Positions 8,099 to 16,222 of a stretch of 30,242 bases of DNA are shown piece after piece. The notes below the pieces were generated by a model, which was not told where the DNA came from, ran no database searches, and saw only the letters and a program-made list of their open reading frames with translations. The stretch comes from CBCPNA01 sp965120415 (GTDB taxonomy: Bacteria > Bacillota > Clostridia > Lachnospirales > CAG-274): contig CBCPNA010000030.1 in the NCBI GenBank assembly GCA_965120415.1, positions 1-30,242 of the forward strand. The letters run 5' to 3'. A program made the translations under genes and the position numbers. The stretch's first letter is position 1. Each line of letters begins with the position of its first letter.

Positions 8099-9620
8099 AT
8101 TCTGTACTCCTTTTACTTCCAGCCATATATAGCCCAAGCTCTTTTATTGTTATTTCTTTTGGGGTAACGTTTGCGACAATTTCTCCTTGATACATTACTA
8201 AAATTCTGTCGCTTAAAGCCATGACCTCTTCTAGCTCCATAGATACAAGCAAAATAGCCTTTCCTTTATCCCTCTCATTTAAAATTTGCTTATGGATATA
8301 TTCTATAGCGCCGACATCTAGCCCTCTAACCGGTTGCATTGCTATTATTAAATCGGGGTTTCTATCAAGCTCTCTTGCTATAACAGCCTTTTGTTGGTTA
8401 CCCCCAGACATACTCCTTACTATAGAGCTTTCTCCTTTTGGCGAGCGTATATCAAATTTTTCAATCAAATATTTAGCATAATTTGATATTTCATTAAATT
8501 TTAAAAAACCGAATTTTTGGAATTTTTTTGTATAATAAGATTGCAAAATTAAATTTTCTTTTAATGTATAATCTAAAACAAGCCCATGTTTATGCCTATC
8601 TTCTGGTATATGTGCAAAACCAGCTATACATTTTTGCCTTATAGATTTATATGTAAAATCTTTATCTTTAAAAAATATACTGCCTTCATCAAAAGGTATT
8701 AAGCCTGTTATAGCATGGATAAGCTCTGTTTGCCCGTTGCCGTCGACGCCAGCTATACATACTATTTCTCCTTTTTTTATATTAAAAGAAATATTTTTAA
8801 GCAGTAGCTTTTTTGTTTCTTTTGATTTAAGAGAAAGATTTTTTATATTTAATATTATTTCTTCTGATTGTATTTCATATTTTTGCAAAATAAAGTCAAT
8901 CTTTCGCCCTACCATCATTTCAGAAAGGGTTTCTTTTGTTGTTTCTGCTACATTAACTGTACCTATGCATTTACCTTTTCTTATAACAGTGCATCTGTTA
9001 CAAATTGCTTTTATTTCATTTAATTTATGCGTTATAAATATTATAGACTTACCTTCTTTAGCAAGATTTTGCATTATTTGCATAAGCTCTTCTATCTCTT
9101 GTGGTATTAAGACTGCTGTTGGTTCATCAAAAATTAATATGTCGTTGTCACAATAAAGCATTTTTAATATTTCTACTTTTTGTTGCATACCGACTGTTAT
9201 ATCTGAAATATAAGCGTTTAAATCAAGGTTAAAATTATATTTTTCAATAAGGCTTTTTATCTTTTCTTTAGCTTTTTTATTTTTTAAAAAGCCTGCTTTA
9301 GTATCTTCATGTCCAAGCAAAATATTTTCAAGCACTGTAAAATTATGGACAAGCTTAAAATGCTGATGTACCATACCTATACCTAAATTATTAGCCTCTA
9401 TAGGGTTATTTATTTTGACTTTTTTATCTTTTATAACAATATCGCCCTTTTCAGGCTTATAAAGCCCAAACAAAACACTCATAAGGGTTGATTTGCCAGC
9501 CCCATTTTCGCCCAAAAGGGCATGTATTTCTCCTTTTAAAACTTTAAAAGTAATATCATCATTAGCTTTAAAATTTTGAAATTGTTTTGTTATATTGTTC
9601 ATTTCTATTATATATTCCAA
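8085..9620 (-). CDS. Nucleoside ABC transporter ATP-binding protein (two fused NBDs)
   Basis: A 511-aa tandem ATPase like NupO/YufO and RbsA. NBD1 has Walker A GENGAGKST (37-45), signature ITVGMQQKVEI and Walker B ILIFDEPTAVL. NBD2 has a degenerate Walker A (GVDGNGQTEL), as is usual in this family, with signature MSGGNQQKAVIAREL. AMQPVRGLDVGAIEYIHKQ is typical of nucleoside-type members. The TTG start at 9620 is kept because AAGGAGG lies 8 nt before it and the resulting MEYIIEMNNITKQF agrees with family N-termini; an alternative is the ATG at 9602. It energises the two permeases encoded directly downstream. Confidence 0.93.
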   Translation of the reverse strand: MEYIIEMNNITKQFQNFKANDDITFKVLKGEIHALLGENGAGKSTLMSVLFGLYKPEKGDIVIKDKKVKINNPIEANNLGIGMVHQHFKLVHNFTVLENILLGHEDTKAGFLKNKKAKEKIKSLIEKYNFNLDLNAYISDITVGMQQKVEILKMLYCDNDILIFDEPTAVLIPQEIEELMQIMQNLAKEGKSIIFITHKLNEIKAICNRCTVIRKGKCIGTVNVAETTKETLSEMMVGRKIDFILQKYEIQSEEIILNIKNLSLKSKETKKLLLKNISFNIKKGEIVCIAGVDGNGQTELIHAITGLIPFDEGSIFFKDKDFTYKSIRQKCIAGFAHIPEDRHKHGLVLDYTLKENLILQSYYTKKFQKFGFLKFNEISNYAKYLIEKFDIRSPKGESSIVRSMSGGNQQKAVIARELDRNPDLIIAMQPVRGLDVGAIEYIHKQILNERDKGKAILLVSMELEEVMALSDRILVMYQGEIVANVTPKEITIKELGLYMAGSKRSTEYEKQ

Positions 9621-9638
9621 AACTTTTCCTCCTTAAAG

Positions 9639-10046
9639 CTATAGATTTTGCTTACTAAAAGAAAGGGGCAACAACTCTTCTAAAAAATATTGTTTATATT
9701 CTTCTTCACTTTTAGCAAGGATAATTTTAAAATCTTTAGTATTACAAAATTCTAACATAACTTGCCTACATACCCCACAAGGGGCGCAGTAATCTATATT
9801 TTCTTTAAGCCCGTATCTACTTCCGACAATAGCAATAGCCAAAAAATCTTTTTCTCCTTCAGATATTGCTTTAAAAAAGGCTGTACGTTCGGCGCAATTG
9901 GTTGGGGTAAAAGTTGCATTTTCTATATTACAACCCTTATAAATTTTGCCGCTTTTTGCTAAAAGAGCCGCTCCAACTTTAAAATTAGAATAAGGAGAAT
10001 AAGATAACTCTTGGGCTTTAAAAGCTTGTTTAATAAGTTCTTTCAT
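9639..10046 (-). CDS. cdd: Cytidine deaminase
   Basis: A 135-aa zinc enzyme that deaminates cytidine and deoxycytidine to uridine and deoxyuridine, feeding Pdp. The zinc and catalytic motif TNCAERTAFF gives Cys51 and Glu53; CAPCGVCRQ supplies Cys90 and Cys93. SPYSNFKVGAAL is the conserved substrate loop. Size matches the homotetrameric type (about 130-136 aa). GAGGT lies before the start. It is 13 nt downstream of deoB and 18 nt upstream of the ATPase gene. Confidence 0.96.
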   Translation of the reverse strand: MKELIKQAFKAQELSYSPYSNFKVGAALLAKSGKIYKGCNIENATFTPTNCAERTAFFKAISEGEKDFLAIAIVGSRYGLKENIDYCAPCGVCRQVMLEFCNTKDFKIILAKSEEEYKQYFLEELLPLSFSKQNL

Positions 10047-10059
10047 CTTAATACCTCAA

Positions 10060-11232
10060 TTATTTAATAATTTCTTTTAAAAAACTTGTTCCGTCTATAT
10101 TTGCATTTATATTAAAAATATCTAGTATTGTTTTTGCTATGCCTGCAAAAGTATTTCTTGTACCTAAAGAAATGTTTTTAATACTGTTTGAATAGATTAA
10201 TAAAGGCACATTTTCTCTTGTATGGTCGGTTCCTTTAAATCCTGGGTCGCAACCGTGGTCTGCAGTTATGAACAAAATGTCTGTATCTTGCATACCAGCT
10301 AAAAAATCTAAAAGCCATGTATCAAATTGCGCTATAGCTTTTGCATAGCCTTCTATATCGTTTCTATGCCCATATAGCATATCAAAATCAACAAGGTTAA
10401 TAAACGCAAGCCCTTTAAAATCTTCTTTTAAAAGCTGCATAGTTTTTTGCATACCCTCTGTATTGTCTTTAGAAGGAATAGATTTTGTAATACCACATCC
10501 AGCAAATATATCGTTTATTTTGCCAACGGATATTACGTCTAAATTATTTTCTTTTAAATAATCTAGCATAGTCTTTTTAGGGGGTAATAAAGCATAATCG
10601 TGCCTATTTTTTGTTCTTTCAAAAGGGTATCTGCCTTTAAAAGGTCTTGCTATAACCCTTCCTACAGCATGCTCTCCTTTTAATATCTCTTCTCTTGCTA
10701 TTTTACAATATTTATACAAACTTTCTAAAGGGACTATGTCTTCATGTGCCGCTATTTGAAAAACGCTATCAGCAGAAGTATATACGATTAAATCGCCTGT
10801 TTTAATATGCAAGTCGCCATAATCTTTTATAACATCTGTACCAGAATAAGGCTTGTTACAAATAACTTTTTTGCCTATTTTTTGCTCAAACTTTTTTATT
10901 ATATCTTCCGGAAAGCCGTTTGGATAGGTTGGTAAAGGCTTTTGTGATATAACCCCTGCTATTTCTAAATGTCCTATTGTTGTATCTTTGCCTTTTGATG
11001 CCTCTTCAAGTCTTGCAAAGGCGCATATAGGCTCTTTTACCTCTTTTTTAAGAAAGGTAAGCCCTTCTATATTAAAAAGCCCCATTTTTTGCATATTAGG
11101 GGTATTAAAGTAGCTAGATTTTGATATTGTTAAAAGGGTATTAGCCCCTTCATCGCCAAAATCTTTAGCATCTTTAGCCCCACCTATGCCAAAGCTATCT
11201 AAAACAATTAAAAAAGCTCTTTTAAAGTCCAT
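10060..11232 (-). CDS. deoB: Phosphopentomutase DeoB
   Basis: A 390-aa alkaline-phosphatase-superfamily enzyme that interconverts (deoxy)ribose-1-phosphate and -5-phosphate, linking the phosphorylase to DeoC. The N-terminal metal site LIVLDSFGIGGAKDA and the nearby GANTL segment (which includes the phosphoryl-accepting Thr in the family) are present, as is the C-terminal metal cluster FITADHGCDPGFKGTDHTRE. Length is typical. The start at 11232 has AGGAGT 7 nt upstream; the in-frame TTG at 11250 has none. It is the first gene of the eight-gene salvage operon. Confidence 0.95.
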   Translation of the reverse strand: MDFKRAFLIVLDSFGIGGAKDAKDFGDEGANTLLTISKSSYFNTPNMQKMGLFNIEGLTFLKKEVKEPICAFARLEEASKGKDTTIGHLEIAGVISQKPLPTYPNGFPEDIIKKFEQKIGKKVICNKPYSGTDVIKDYGDLHIKTGDLIVYTSADSVFQIAAHEDIVPLESLYKYCKIAREEILKGEHAVGRVIARPFKGRYPFERTKNRHDYALLPPKKTMLDYLKENNLDVISVGKINDIFAGCGITKSIPSKDNTEGMQKTMQLLKEDFKGLAFINLVDFDMLYGHRNDIEGYAKAIAQFDTWLLDFLAGMQDTDILFITADHGCDPGFKGTDHTRENVPLLIYSNSIKNISLGTRNTFAGIAKTILDIFNINANIDGTSFLKEIIK

Positions 11233-11270
11233 ATAAATTACTCCTAACAATTTTCAATTTATATATTTAA

Positions 11271-11299
11271 ATTTTAACATATTAATTTTGTTTTTTCAA
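11271..11299 (-). promoter_or_regulatory. Promoter of the nucleoside salvage operon
   Basis: On the - strand TTGAAA (11299-11294), a 17-nt spacer and TAAAAT (11276-11271). It lies about 40 nt before the deoB start. No convincing operator was seen overlapping it, so regulation is unclear. Confidence 0.65.
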
Positions 11300-11448
11300 T
11301 TTTTTTTTATGATATTTTTTTGTTTATTTTGCTATTTAAAGCTATTAAAATCAAAACGTTGATATGTCTTCTATAAGCTTATTATTTTTTAAATTTTATT
11401 ATTTGTGATATATTGCTAGTTCATAGGCTTATAGCTCAAAATATATTT

Positions 11449-11466
11449 GTTAACAATATTGTTAAC
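11449..11466. promoter_or_regulatory. Perfect 18-bp palindrome (putative operator)
   Basis: GTTAACAATATTGTTAAC is a perfect inverted repeat and also contains two direct copies of TTGTTAAC if the preceding T's are included. It covers the -35 element of the tmcAL promoter and lies 150 bp upstream of the divergent deoB promoter. It does not fit the Rex consensus spacing. The regulator is unknown. Confidence 0.5.
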
Positions 11467-11487
11467 TAGTTTTTTATGTATTATAAT
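11459..11487 (+). promoter_or_regulatory. Promoter of tmcAL
   Basis: TTGTTA (11459-11464), a 17-nt spacer and a perfect TATAAT (11482-11487), about 30 nt upstream of the start codon. The -35 lies inside the palindrome at 11449-11466. Confidence 0.65.
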
Positions 11488-11518
11488 AAATATAAAAATA
11501 TATAGAAAGTTGGGTAAT

Positions 11519-12706
11519 ATGTTAGGACTAATTACAGAATATAACCCTTTTCATAATGGACATATTTTGCATATTAAAAAATCTAAAGAAAAGACAAAAG
11601 AAGATAATGTCATTGTTGTTATGAGTGGTAATTTTACGCAACGTGGAGAGCCAGCTATTATGGACAAATTTTTACGTGCAAAAATAGCTCTTTTAAACGG
11701 AGCAGATATTGTGATAGAATTGCCTACATATTTTGCTACATCGTCGGCAGAATTTTTTGCTATAGGGGCTATTGATTTATTAAATAAAACAGGAGTTGTA
11801 AACAAAATATGTTTTGGGGCAGAAGATGAAGATTTAAGCAAATTTTTAAATATAGCTAAAATACTTGCTAATGAGACAGAAGAATTTAAAAATATTTTAA
11901 ATATTAATTTAAAAAAAGGGCTTACCTTTCCAAAAGCAAGACTTAATGCGCTATCTTATATATTAAAAGAAGATTTAGATTATTTAAAACAGCCTAATAA
12001 TATTTTAGTGCTAGAATACTTAAAAGCTATAATAAAATTAAACGCTAACATTACCCCTTTTGCCATAAAAAGAGAATATGCCCCTTTTCATTCTACAGAT
12101 ATTTTTGGCAATATTGCATCAGCCACTGCTTTAAGAAAGGCTTTTTATAATAATACAAAAAGTATATACAATTGTATACCTCAAAACTCTATCTATTTAA
12201 TACAAAATATTAAAAATATACCTTATTTAAACGACTACAGCCCTATATTAAGCTATATTTTAAAAACAGCTAATATAGATTATTTAAAAAATATATCAGA
12301 AATGCAAGAAGGACTAGAAAATAAAATATTAAAAAATGCTAATATCTTATTAATATCAAATTTAATAAACGCTATACAATCTAAAAGATATACAGAAACA
12401 AAATTACAACGCCTTATTTTAAATATAATTATCCAAAAAACAAAAGAAGATGATATATTTTTTAAAAACAATTTAAATAGCTATATAAAAGTTTTGGGCT
12501 TTAAAAAAGCCTCTTCATACATTTTAAAAAAAATGCATAAAGAGGCAAAAGTCCCTATAATATTAAATTTAAAAAATGCCAAAAATATTTTGGATAATAA
12601 AAGCTTAAAATATTTAAATAGAGATATTAAAACAAACGATATTTATCATATAAAAAACAATAAGCCGATAAATTATGAATATTTACAGCCACTTGTTATT
12701 ATTTAA
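11519..12706 (+). CDS. tmcAL: tRNA(Met) cytidine acetate ligase TmcAL
   Basis: A 395-aa nucleotidyltransferase-like enzyme that uses ATP and acetate to acetylate the wobble cytidine of elongator tRNA-Met in Bacillus (formerly YlbM). The N-terminal motif LGLITEYNPFHNGHILHI holds the HxGH nucleotide-binding site (His12, His15). VVMSGNFTQRGEPAIMDK and the conserved D..IELPT segment support the family. Length fits (about 390-415 aa). The start at 11519 is family-consistent; only a weak purine tract (AAAGTTGGG) precedes it. The stop codon overlaps that of the convergent MATE gene. Confidence 0.93.
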   Translation: MLGLITEYNPFHNGHILHIKKSKEKTKEDNVIVVMSGNFTQRGEPAIMDKFLRAKIALLNGADIVIELPTYFATSSAEFFAIGAIDLLNKTGVVNKICFGAEDEDLSKFLNIAKILANETEEFKNILNINLKKGLTFPKARLNALSYILKEDLDYLKQPNNILVLEYLKAIIKLNANITPFAIKREYAPFHSTDIFGNIASATALRKAFYNNTKSIYNCIPQNSIYLIQNIKNIPYLNDYSPILSYILKTANIDYLKNISEMQEGLENKILKNANILLISNLINAIQSKRYTETKLQRLILNIIIQKTKEDDIFFKNNLNSYIKVLGFKKASSYILKKMHKEAKVPIILNLKNAKNILDNKSLKYLNRDIKTNDIYHIKNNKPINYEYLQPLVII

Positions 12707-14040
12707 TCTTGCTTTATTTTAAAAGACATTTTCATATATATAATAAGAAAAATAGTGCTTAAAATCCAGGATATAGGATAGCTTAAAAATACCGTAAATA
12801 TATTATTATAAACTTTAAGCCCTATAATAATCCATAAAACACGGAAAACGCACCAAAATATAAGCATAGTCGCCATCGGCACAACCGTTTTGTAAGCTCC
12901 TCTTAAAGTACCGGCTATACCTTGTGTTATAGCTAAAACAGCGTAAAAGGGCGCTATTGTTTTCATCATATATGTGCCGTAATATACAACTTCTTCATCA
13001 GAATTAAATATTTTTAAAAAATAAGGGGCGAAAGTAAGCATTATTATAGATATAATAGCTACAACAATACAACTCATAAGTATGCCTATTTTATAGCCCT
13101 TTTTTGCTCTATCATATTGTTCAGCGCCTAAATTTTGGCTAACAAAAGTTGTTATAGCTAAAGAAAAGCTACTAACAGGCAGTATACCAAATCCCTCTAT
13201 CCTTTGATAAGATGCACATCCAGCCATTGCTATTTGCCCAAAGCTATTTATACCACTTTGCACTAGTGTGTTAGAAAATGATACAGCAGTATTTTGCATA
13301 CCGCTAGGTACCCCAAGTTTTAATATTGTTTTAAAAAATTCTTTATGAAATCTTATTTTTTTAATTTGTAATTTGTAATGTTCCTTTGTTTTAGCTAATT
13401 TTATTATAACTAAAAGAGCGCTTAGGCACTGTGATATTATGGTGGCGTATCCAGCGCCTGCTATCCCCATGTTAAAAACTATAACAAATAAAATATCTAG
13501 CAAAACATTTAAAATAGATGCTATTATCAAAAAATATAAAGGCGTTCTAGAATCGCCAACAGCTTGTAAAATAGCACTACCTATATTATATAACATAACA
13601 GCTAAAACCCCACAAAAATATATCCTTAAATATAAAACAGAAGAATTCATTACATTTTCTGGAGTTTGCATAAGATTTAATATAATAGGAGTAAATAAAA
13701 CCCCAAAAAATGTTAAAAATATGCCCGAACATATAACAATTGCAAAAGCAGTATGCAGAGCATCTTGTAATTTTGAATATTGCAAAGCACCATAATACCT
13801 TGATATAATAACGCTAGCCCCAACAGAAAGCCCCATAAAAAAACCTGTAAGCATATTTATTATAGGGCTACTAGAGCCAACAGCCGCTAAAGCCTCTTGC
13901 CCAACAAAATTACCAACAATTACAGAATCAACAGCACTATAAAGCTGCTGAAAAAGGTTGCTAAGCAGCAGTGGTAATGAAAAGATTAAAATTTGCTTCC
14001 AAATACTCCCATATGTCATATTTGTTTTATTTATCTTCAT
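12703..14040 (-). CDS. MATE family efflux transporter
   Basis: A 445-aa multidrug and toxic compound extrusion protein with about 12 hydrophobic segments. The N-terminus (MTYGSIWKQILIFSLPLLLSN, then QQLYSAVDSVIVGNFVG) is characteristic of the MATE superfamily in Firmicutes. Substrates cannot be told from sequence; export driven by Na+ or H+ is the family mechanism. AGGAG precedes the ATG. It lies 76 nt downstream of the 78-aa gene, with a hairpin in the gap. Its 3' end has no room for its own terminator because it overlaps tmcAL tail to tail. Confidence 0.92.
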   Translation of the reverse strand: MKINKTNMTYGSIWKQILIFSLPLLLSNLFQQLYSAVDSVIVGNFVGQEALAAVGSSSPIINMLTGFFMGLSVGASVIISRYYGALQYSKLQDALHTAFAIVICSGIFLTFFGVLFTPIILNLMQTPENVMNSSVLYLRIYFCGVLAVMLYNIGSAILQAVGDSRTPLYFLIIASILNVLLDILFVIVFNMGIAGAGYATIISQCLSALLVIIKLAKTKEHYKLQIKKIRFHKEFFKTILKLGVPSGMQNTAVSFSNTLVQSGINSFGQIAMAGCASYQRIEGFGILPVSSFSLAITTFVSQNLGAEQYDRAKKGYKIGILMSCIVVAIISIIMLTFAPYFLKIFNSDEEVVYYGTYMMKTIAPFYAVLAITQGIAGTLRGAYKTVVPMATMLIFWCVFRVLWIIIGLKVYNNIFTVFLSYPISWILSTIFLIIYMKMSFKIKQD

Positions 14041-14085
14041 ATTAAATGCTCCTATAATAGTTTAAAACAAATGCTTTTTATATTT

Positions 14086-14112
14086 AAAGACTATAGTCAA
14101 ACTATAGCCTTT
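14086..14112 (-). terminator. Hairpin between the 78-aa gene and the MATE gene
   Basis: A 12-bp stem, AAAGGCTATAGT / ACTATAGTCTTT on the - strand, with one wobble and a TTG loop. The following sequence is only moderately T-rich, so it may be a weak terminator or an mRNA processing site. Confidence 0.5.
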
Positions 14113-14116
14113 AATA

Positions 14117-14353
14117 TTATTCAAAGTCGTCATAATCTTCATAATCAAGGGCGTTATAATCTTGATAAAAGTCTTCCTCATTATTGTTATGAGCAGAAGA
14201 AACTCTGTTTATAATTTTAAATATTAAAAATACTAAAATAATAATAGTAATACAAACCCCAAAAATGATTAATAAAGAAGTTTTGCTACTTACTTTATTT
14301 TTTAAATTTTGTAATTCTTTTTTTAAATCATTAATTGCTATTTCTGTTTTCAT
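14117..14353 (-). CDS. Small single-pass membrane protein, unknown function
   Basis: I do not recognise this 78-aa protein. It has a short coiled-coil-like N-terminus (residues 4-22, DLKKELQNLKNKV), one strongly hydrophobic helix (about 25-47), then an Asn/Asp/Glu/Tyr-rich tail ending ALDYEDYDDFE. This predicts a bitopic membrane protein with a very acidic tail. AAGGAGAT lies before the ATG. It has its own promoter and is followed by the MATE gene. The topology cannot be decided by eye. It is likely a real gene because promoter, ribosome site and composition all agree. Confidence 0.75.
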   Translation of the reverse strand: MKTEIAINDLKKELQNLKNKVSSKTSLLIIFGVCITIIILVFLIFKIINRVSSAHNNNEEDFYQDYNALDYEDYDDFE

Positions 14354-14431
14354 AATTAAATCTCCTTGATATTTTATTTTTATAAGCTTTTATTAAGTAT
14401 GCAAAAAGGTTAAAATAATCTTATTTAATAT

Positions 14432-14460
14432 AGTATACTCCTTTTTTATATTTTTTTCAA
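14432..14460 (-). promoter_or_regulatory. Promoter of the 78-aa membrane protein gene
   Basis: On the - strand TTGAAA (14460-14455), a 17-nt spacer and TATACT (14437-14432). It sits just after the prsW stop codon. Confidence 0.65.
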
Positions 14461-14470
14461 GAAATATTTA

Positions 14471-15166
14471 TTATTTTTTATAAAATTTATTTTTTGGATT
14501 AAATGGAGATATTTTTAAATAATATTTTAATTTAAAGCTTGCGTTTATAATCATATAAAAATAAAATATTAAAAAAAATATTGCATTATAAGGTATAGTA
14601 TTAAATAATAAAATATTAAATAACCCATGCAAAAAAAGGGGCAATATATAAGATAAAAAAGCGTTTTTATTTTTTATTTTAAATTTATTAATAGACATAT
14701 AATAGCCCATAAAAAAGCCAAAAAGAGCATGCGCCGGTACAGAAAATATAGCCCGTAGAACAGCAGTCCTAAGCCCTCCTATGTTTATATCTAAGCAGTA
14801 GAGCATATTTTCTATACTTGCAAATCCTAAAGATATAAATATAGCGTATACAAGCCCGTCAAAAGGTTCGTTATAGTTTTTATTTTTCTTTATTAAAAAA
14901 TGCAGTATTAAATATTTATATGTTTCTTCTACAAAAGCTGCTATAATAAAAGATTTAAAAAATATATAAAAAAAGTAATTTGTATTAAAATAATCTTGAA
15001 ATTTAAATAAAACATTTTGTGTTAAAATAATAAAAATAGAAGATAAAAAGCCATATAAAGTGCCTTTTAAAGCTAGCATTTTTGGTTCTTTTTCATATTT
15101 ATCTTTAATATAAATATATATTAAGATAGATACAATAGGCGCTAAAGATAAAATAAATAATTTCAT
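14471..15166 (-). CDS. prsW: PrsW-type glutamic intramembrane protease
   Basis: A 231-aa polytopic protein of the PrsW/CPBP-related protease group. Motifs visible in order: FVEETYKY (Glu80, Glu81), GFASIEN (about 114-120), VPAHALFGFFMGYY (His146) and LFLHGLFN (His180). These match the conserved motifs of PrsW, which in B. subtilis makes the first cut in the anti-sigma factor RsiW, and in Clostridioides difficile acts on RsiT. No sigma/anti-sigma pair is nearby, so the substrate is unknown. AAGGAG lies about 10 nt before the ATG. It is 44 nt downstream of the helicase-loader gene and may be co-transcribed with it. Confidence 0.87.
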   Translation of the reverse strand: MKLFILSLAPIVSILIYIYIKDKYEKEPKMLALKGTLYGFLSSIFIILTQNVLFKFQDYFNTNYFFYIFFKSFIIAAFVEETYKYLILHFLIKKNKNYNEPFDGLVYAIFISLGFASIENMLYCLDINIGGLRTAVLRAIFSVPAHALFGFFMGYYMSINKFKIKNKNAFLSYILPLFLHGLFNILLFNTIPYNAIFFLIFYFYMIINASFKLKYYLKISPFNPKNKFYKK

Positions 15167-15210
15167 TAATTATAGCTCCTTAAAAGTTTATAATTATATA
15201 ATTTATAAAA

Positions 15211-16218
15211 TTATTTATTTTTATACAATTCTTGCTTTTTTTTAATTCTTATATCTTCGCCAAAAAGCTTTATTATTTCATATTCTCCATAAAATCTAGA
15301 AACAACCCTTGCAGAATATTGCTCTAAAAGCTTTTCTGGGTTTAGGTTAGTTGATATAATAGTTGGCTTTTTTTTAAGTATTCTTGTATTTATTATGTTA
15401 AAAAATTCTGTAAGGGTAAAATTGGTTATAAACTCGGTGCCTAAATCATCTATTATTAATAAATCGGCATCGTTTTTAAATTCTTTATAATCTTTTTTTA
15501 AAATATCTTCATAGTTTTTAGCAAACTTTTTTTTAATAGATTCAAACAAATCAAAGGCAGTCATGTAAACAACAGTCTTACCTTTATCTAAAAGCTCTTT
15601 TGCTATACAGCTACAAAGGAAAGTTTTGCCTATACCAGAATTGCCATAAAATATAAAATTTTTAAATCTTTCATCAAATTTATCAACAAAAATGTTTAAT
15701 TTAGCCATAACTATTTTAATATTTTCATAAGGTGACATTTTGTTTTCTTCATTTATTTCTTTAGAATAGTAGTCGTAATTAAAAGTTTTAAAATTATCTG
15801 TTTTTATAATTTCTGCTAAATTTGACATATTATAAGCTTTAAAGATAAGCTTATTTTTAAAGCAAGTGCATTCTTTGTTATTTATAAAGCCGGTGTCTTT
15901 ACAATATTTGCATTCATAAACTTCTGTAAAAAAGTTTTCAGAAAATCCGTTTTCTTCCATTAGCCGTTTTCTTTCATTTTGCAAATTTAAAGAAATGGTT
16001 TTTATCTTTTCTATATAAGCTTCTTTTTCTTCTTTAATCGCTCCTATTATAGCTTTTGTTATTTTTATACCTACCATGCTTATTTCTTTATCGATTTCTT
16101 CTATCTGTGGGCAAGCTTTATATAAAATTTCTTTTTTTAGGTTAAGCTTTTGCTTTGCTTTATAAGCCATTTGTTCATATTCTTTTAATAATTCTATATA
16201 TATTTCTTTTTCTAGCAT
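15211..16218 (-). CDS. dnaI: Replicative helicase loader DnaI (DnaC-like AAA+ ATPase)
   Basis: A 335-aa AAA+ protein that loads the DnaB/DnaC-type replicative helicase. A helical N-terminal region (1-95) precedes a zinc-binding cluster CKYCKDTGF...ECTCFK (Cys103, 106, 117, 119). The ATPase domain has Walker A YGNSGIGKTF (192-199), Walker B LLIIDDLG (253-260) and STNLNPEKL followed by the sensor/arginine-finger region SARVVSRFYG. This arrangement matches DnaI-type loaders rather than IstB, whose genes lie next to transposases. It starts 4 nt after the DnaD-like gene with no strong ribosome site, implying translational coupling. Confidence 0.92.
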   Translation of the reverse strand: MLEKEIYIELLKEYEQMAYKAKQKLNLKKEILYKACPQIEEIDKEISMVGIKITKAIIGAIKEEKEAYIEKIKTISLNLQNERKRLMEENGFSENFFTEVYECKYCKDTGFINNKECTCFKNKLIFKAYNMSNLAEIIKTDNFKTFNYDYYSKEINEENKMSPYENIKIVMAKLNIFVDKFDERFKNFIFYGNSGIGKTFLCSCIAKELLDKGKTVVYMTAFDLFESIKKKFAKNYEDILKKDYKEFKNDADLLIIDDLGTEFITNFTLTEFFNIINTRILKKKPTIISTNLNPEKLLEQYSARVVSRFYGEYEIIKLFGEDIRIKKKQELYKNK

Positions 16219-16222
16219 TTTA

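Noticed and set aside
11449..11466. Rex operator before tmcAL
   Set aside because: The half-sites TTGTTAAC occur, but the arrangement does not fit TTGTTAANNNNTTAACAA.
15211..16218. IstB-type transposition helper
   Set aside because: No transposase or inverted repeats nearby; it has a zinc cluster and is coupled to a DnaD-like gene, which indicates a replicative helicase loader.
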